Assembly (NCBI RefSeq): GCF_041751335.1 | Contig: NZ_JBGSXS010000106.1 | Span: forward strand, 1-7,880 | DNA: 7,880 nt | Direction: 5' to 3' | Origin: Aquiflexum sp041751335 | GTDB taxonomy: Bacteria > Bacteroidota > Bacteroidia > Cytophagales > Cyclobacteriaceae | In this document: positions 5,461 through 7,880 of the stretch, piece by piece | Layout: every line of letters begins with the position of its first letter | How positions within the stretch are numbered: the first letter of the stretch is position 1 | Notes under the pieces: generated by a model | Database searches by the model: none | What the model was told of the DNA's origin: nothing | What the model saw: only the letters and a program-made list of their open reading frames with translations | Position numbers and translations under genes: made by a program

Positions 5461-6486
5461 ATGAAGAAAGGCCATCAGGTAACGATGAAAGAAATCGCCA
5501 AAAAATTGGGGGTTTCGGTATCAACTGTTTCACGGGCATTGAAAGACTCACCCGAGCTTCACAAGGATACCAAGCTCCGAATTGTGGAAATGGCCAAAAG
5601 TATGAACTATCAATACAACTTGCTTGCACAAAGTCTTAGGATATCAAGGAGTAAGGTATTGGGGGTAATTGTTCCTGAATTGACTTCACATTTTTTTTCA
5701 AGCAACATCAGTGGCATTCAGGATACCGCATACAAGAGAGGCTACAATATCATGATCTGTCAGTCCAACGAATCCTATGAACAAGAGAAAGCCAATGTCA
5801 GAACACTTGTTTCAAGTCAGGTAGATGGCCTTTTGATTTCCCTGAGCAGAGAAACTAAGACCTATGAACATATTCAGGAGCTTTATGACCGGGAAATTCC
5901 CTTTATCATGTTTGACAGGGTGACAGAAGAAATTCCCGTTTCAAAGGTGACAGTAGATGATGCTCATGGAGCCTATTTGGCTGTACAGCACCTATTGCAT
6001 CAAGGCTGTAAAAAAATAGCCTATTTCTCTGGACCAGAGGATCTCTATATCAGTAAAAAAAGAAAAGAAGGGTATTTGGAAGCTTTAGCTGAATATAATA
6101 TTTCCGAAAACAACAGTAAAGTGTATTACACAGACCTTACACCAGAAATGAACAGACAAGTGACTTTGGAAATGCTGGAAAGTGAGGATATTCCAGATGC
6201 AATTTTTGCCATGATTGATCCCCTTGCATTGGATGTAATGTTGGTCTTGAAGGAAAAAGGAATCAAAATTCCAGAGGATATCGCATTGGTTGGATTTACC
6301 AACAACCCTACTTCTGCAGTCGTAGAGCCTTCACTTACTACTGTTTCCCAGCCAGGTTATGAAATGGGACAACTTGCGGCCAATCACCTATTGGACCAAT
6401 TGGATGAAATCGTGTCGGATGATCCCCAATCATTTGTTCTGCTTACAACATTGGTTGAGAGAAACTCTTCGAAGAAAAAACAATGA
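5461..6486 (+). CDS. LacI-family transcriptional regulator, probably of galactose metabolism
   Basis: A 341-residue full-length LacI/GalR-type protein. The N-terminal helix-turn-helix is VTMKEIAKKLGVSVSTVSRAL (7-27). The hinge region YNLLAQSLR (52-60) has glutamine where many members have arginine, a common variant. The periplasmic-binding-protein-like sensor domain starts at KVLGVIVPEL (65-74) and includes VDGLLISLS (121-129), IPFIMFDRV (146-154), DIALVGFTNN (273-282) and the family end block EPSLTTVSQPGYEMGQLAA (289-307). Its stop (TGA, 6484-6486) overlaps the galK start in an ATGA junction, so the two proteins are made from one message; this suggests the effector is galactose or a related sugar. 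Specific ligand is inference. The start at 5461 is chosen because the helix-turn-helix begins at residue 7, leaving Met9 too late. No clear promoter is seen in the 24-nt gap after the peptidase gene. Confidence 0.93.
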   Translation: MKKGHQVTMKEIAKKLGVSVSTVSRALKDSPELHKDTKLRIVEMAKSMNYQYNLLAQSLRISRSKVLGVIVPELTSHFFSSNISGIQDTAYKRGYNIMICQSNESYEQEKANVRTLVSSQVDGLLISLSRETKTYEHIQELYDREIPFIMFDRVTEEIPVSKVTVDDAHGAYLAVQHLLHQGCKKIAYFSGPEDLYISKKRKEGYLEALAEYNISENNSKVYYTDLTPEMNRQVTLEMLESEDIPDAIFAMIDPLALDVMLVLKEKGIKIPEDIALVGFTNNPTSAVVEPSLTTVSQPGYEMGQLAANHLLDQLDEIVSDDPQSFVLLTTLVERNSSKKKQ

Positions 6487-7628
6487 CAGATAATATAATT
6501 ACCACATTTAAAGAAACATTTTCCAAAGAACCTCTTGTAGTTTATTCCCCTGGAAGGATTAACCTTATCGGAGAACACACTGATTACAATGAGGGCTTTG
6601 TCATGCCTGCTGCAATCGACAAGAAAATGATTGTGGCCATAGCTGCAAATCAAAGTCGGCAAGGGCGAATTTATTCAATGGATTTTCAAGAGGAATTTGT
6701 ATTTGATTTGGATTCTTTTGGTCCTTACAAAGGTCATTGGGCAACTTACATTATGGGAGTAGCCGCCCAACTTCAACAGGCTGGATACGCTGTTCAGGGA
6801 TTTGACATGGTCTTTGGCGGAGATATTCCTGTAGGTGCGGGATTGTCCTCCTCTGCCGCTTTGGAGGCTGCTGTTGGATTTGCGATGAGCACGCTATTTG
6901 GCTTTCATATATCAAAAAGGTCTTTAATCCATTATGCCCAAAAAGCAGAACATGTTTTCGCAGGAGTTCAATGCGGCATCATGGATCAATTTGCCTCTGC
7001 AATGGGAAAAAAAGGCCATGTTATCCGTTTGGATTGTCGATCACTTGATTTTCATCATTTTCCCCTTCAGCTTCCTGATCATAGCATTTTGCTGATTGAC
7101 ACCTGTGTCAAACACTCATTGGCAGACTCGGCATACAACAAAAGAAGGGAAGAATGCCAAACTGGTGTAGCGGCCGCCCAAAAACTGTATCCTGAAATCA
7201 AATCACTCCGTGATATGGATTTGAAAGTTTTGGATGCTATTAGGTCAGATATCACCCAATTAGTTTATAACCGATGTAAATACATCATTGAAGAAAATAA
7301 TAGGGTTTTAGCTGCCTCTGAATTATTGGACAAAGATGACCTGAAAGGTTTTGGTGAAAAAATGTACCAGTCGCATGAAGGGCTCAGCAAGCTGTATGAA
7401 GTCTCTTGTCCTGAACTTGATTTTTTGGTTGACTATTCCAAGGACCTTGATGAGGTATTGGGAAGCCGGATGATGGGTGGCGGGTTCGGTGGCTGCACCA
7501 TCAACATTGTGGAAAAATCAAAAGTCAAAACCCTTCAAGACAGCATCAAACCTGCTTTTGAATCCAAATATGACGTTACTCCAAAGTTTTATGAGGTGAG
7601 TTTGGAGGAAGGTACTGGGCTTTTGTAA
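6483..7628 (+). CDS. galK: Galactokinase
   Basis: Phosphorylates alpha-D-galactose at C1 with ATP, the entry step of the Leloir pathway. The 381 residues fit the family. Visible motifs are the galactokinase signature SPGRINLIGEHTDYNEGFVMP (22-42) with R25, E31, H32 and D34 at substrate-binding positions; the GHMP kinase ATP loop PVGAGLSSSAALE (116-128); CGIMDQFAS (164-172) with the catalytic base D168 (human D186); and the third motif MGGGFGGCTINIV (331-343). All key residues are intact. The gene shares four nucleotides with the upstream lacI-type gene, so translation is probably coupled. galT, galE, mutarotase and transporter genes are not in the window, so this is not a complete gal operon. 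No clear terminator is seen between its stop and the next gene. Confidence 0.97.
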   Translation: MTDNIITTFKETFSKEPLVVYSPGRINLIGEHTDYNEGFVMPAAIDKKMIVAIAANQSRQGRIYSMDFQEEFVFDLDSFGPYKGHWATYIMGVAAQLQQAGYAVQGFDMVFGGDIPVGAGLSSSAALEAAVGFAMSTLFGFHISKRSLIHYAQKAEHVFAGVQCGIMDQFASAMGKKGHVIRLDCRSLDFHHFPLQLPDHSILLIDTCVKHSLADSAYNKRREECQTGVAAAQKLYPEIKSLRDMDLKVLDAIRSDITQLVYNRCKYIIEENNRVLAASELLDKDDLKGFGEKMYQSHEGLSKLYEVSCPELDFLVDYSKDLDEVLGSRMMGGGFGGCTINIVEKSKVKTLQDSIKPAFESKYDVTPKFYEVSLEEGTGLL

Positions 7629-7687
7629 TTTCTGAAAATCAAATGTGATGATAGTGTTAAATCCATCTTAAAGTAATAAATTTAGGT

Positions 7688-7879
7688 ATGAAAGTTCCCG
7701 TTTTAAAAAAATATCTGATTCAAATTGCTGATCGATTAACTCCTGAATCAACCTTAGAAGACGTTTATGACCAACTTTCTTTACTTGCGGACATCGATGA
7801 ATCCGAATTGGAGGAAGAGAAAGGTGAAGTTTTAAGTCATGAAGAAGTTATCAGTAAATCACGGGAATGGCTAAAATAA
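7688..7879 (+). CDS. Small antitoxin-like protein of a probable RelE/ParE-type module
   Basis: A 63-residue acidic protein: an N-terminal helical part around ADRLTPESTLEDVYDQL (14-30), then an acidic stretch ESELEEEKGEVLSHEEV (38-54) and the end ISKSREWLK. The pattern of a glycine-containing acidic linker, S/T-HEEV and a final basic WLK is typical of the toxin-wrapping tail of small antitoxins paired with RelE/ParE toxins in Bacteroidota and other phyla. No DNA-binding domain can be assigned with confidence. The stop at 7877-7879 is complete. Another ATG (7867-7869) in a different frame overlaps its last 13 nt, as expected for an antitoxin-toxin pair. It lies 59 nt after galK and is probably independent of it. 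Assignment rests on the tail pattern and gene context. Confidence 0.7.
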   Translation: MKVPVLKKYLIQIADRLTPESTLEDVYDQLSLLADIDESELEEEKGEVLSHEEVISKSREWLK

Positions 7880-7880
7880 T
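7867..7880 (+). CDS. Probable toxin gene start, cut by the window edge
   Basis: An ATG at 7867-7869 opens a frame reading M-A-K-I before the window ends after 14 nt. It overlaps the antitoxin-like gene by 13 nt in another frame. RelE/ParE toxins downstream of such antitoxins often start with a short basic-hydrophobic strand like MAKII, which fits, but four residues cannot prove identity. Confidence 0.45.

Noticed and set aside
7677..7684. TAAATTTA just before the antitoxin-like gene as a promoter
   Set aside because: It deviates from the consensus at the last base, has no clear -33 partner and would start transcription at or after the ATG.

Overview
The window reads as a chromosomal segment of a Bacteroidota bacterium, probably of the Cytophagales/Cyclobacteriaceae type. 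The composition is AT-leaning, leaders are A-rich without clear Shine-Dalgarno sequences, promoter candidates fit the Bacteroidota TAnnTTTG pattern, and protein families such as the DUF2061 protein beside cysH and the lipoprotein glutaminyl-cyclase-like M28 enzyme are typical of that group. The taxonomic call is inference from protein style, not from a search.

Left part, minus strand (1-2130): a sulfate-assimilation cluster read right to left: an Rrf2-family regulator with four clustered cysteines, a small DUF2061 membrane protein, cysH (APS/PAPS reductase with iron-sulfur cysteines) and the N-terminal 178 codons of cysD (ATP sulfurylase small subunit), which runs off the left edge. A 7-bp inverted repeat lies in the 73-bp gap between the regulator gene and the DUF2061 gene, just upstream of a promoter-like TACTTTTG, and is a good candidate operator for the Rrf2 protein. 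The cysD-cysH gap is built from degenerate 7-nt tandem repeats.

Middle (2131-2972): a promoter candidate for the regulator, a strong GC-rich hairpin with a T-tract, and a remnant of eutC (ethanolamine ammonia-lyase small subunit). Only the C-terminal half is left and an in-frame stop lies directly upstream, so this looks like a deletion scar. A second short heptamer repeat precedes cysS.

Right part, plus strand (2973-7880): cysS, a lipoprotein M28 peptidase/glutaminyl-cyclase-like enzyme overlapping cysS by 11 nt, a LacI-family regulator 24 nt later, and galK overlapping the regulator gene by 4 nt (ATGA). These four genes could be one transcript. The window ends with a small acidic antitoxin-like gene whose last 13 nt overlap an ATG starting another frame, probably the toxin of a RelE/ParE-type module cut by the edge.

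Functional reading: sulfate is activated by CysD(N), reduced by CysH and ends in cysteine, with the Rrf2 protein as probable controller. CysS, divergent from this cluster, charges cysteine onto tRNA. The lacI-galK pair is a separate galactose module. No clearly new multi-gene system is visible. The most interesting items are the Rrf2/palindrome/DUF2061/cys arrangement and the heptamer repeats.
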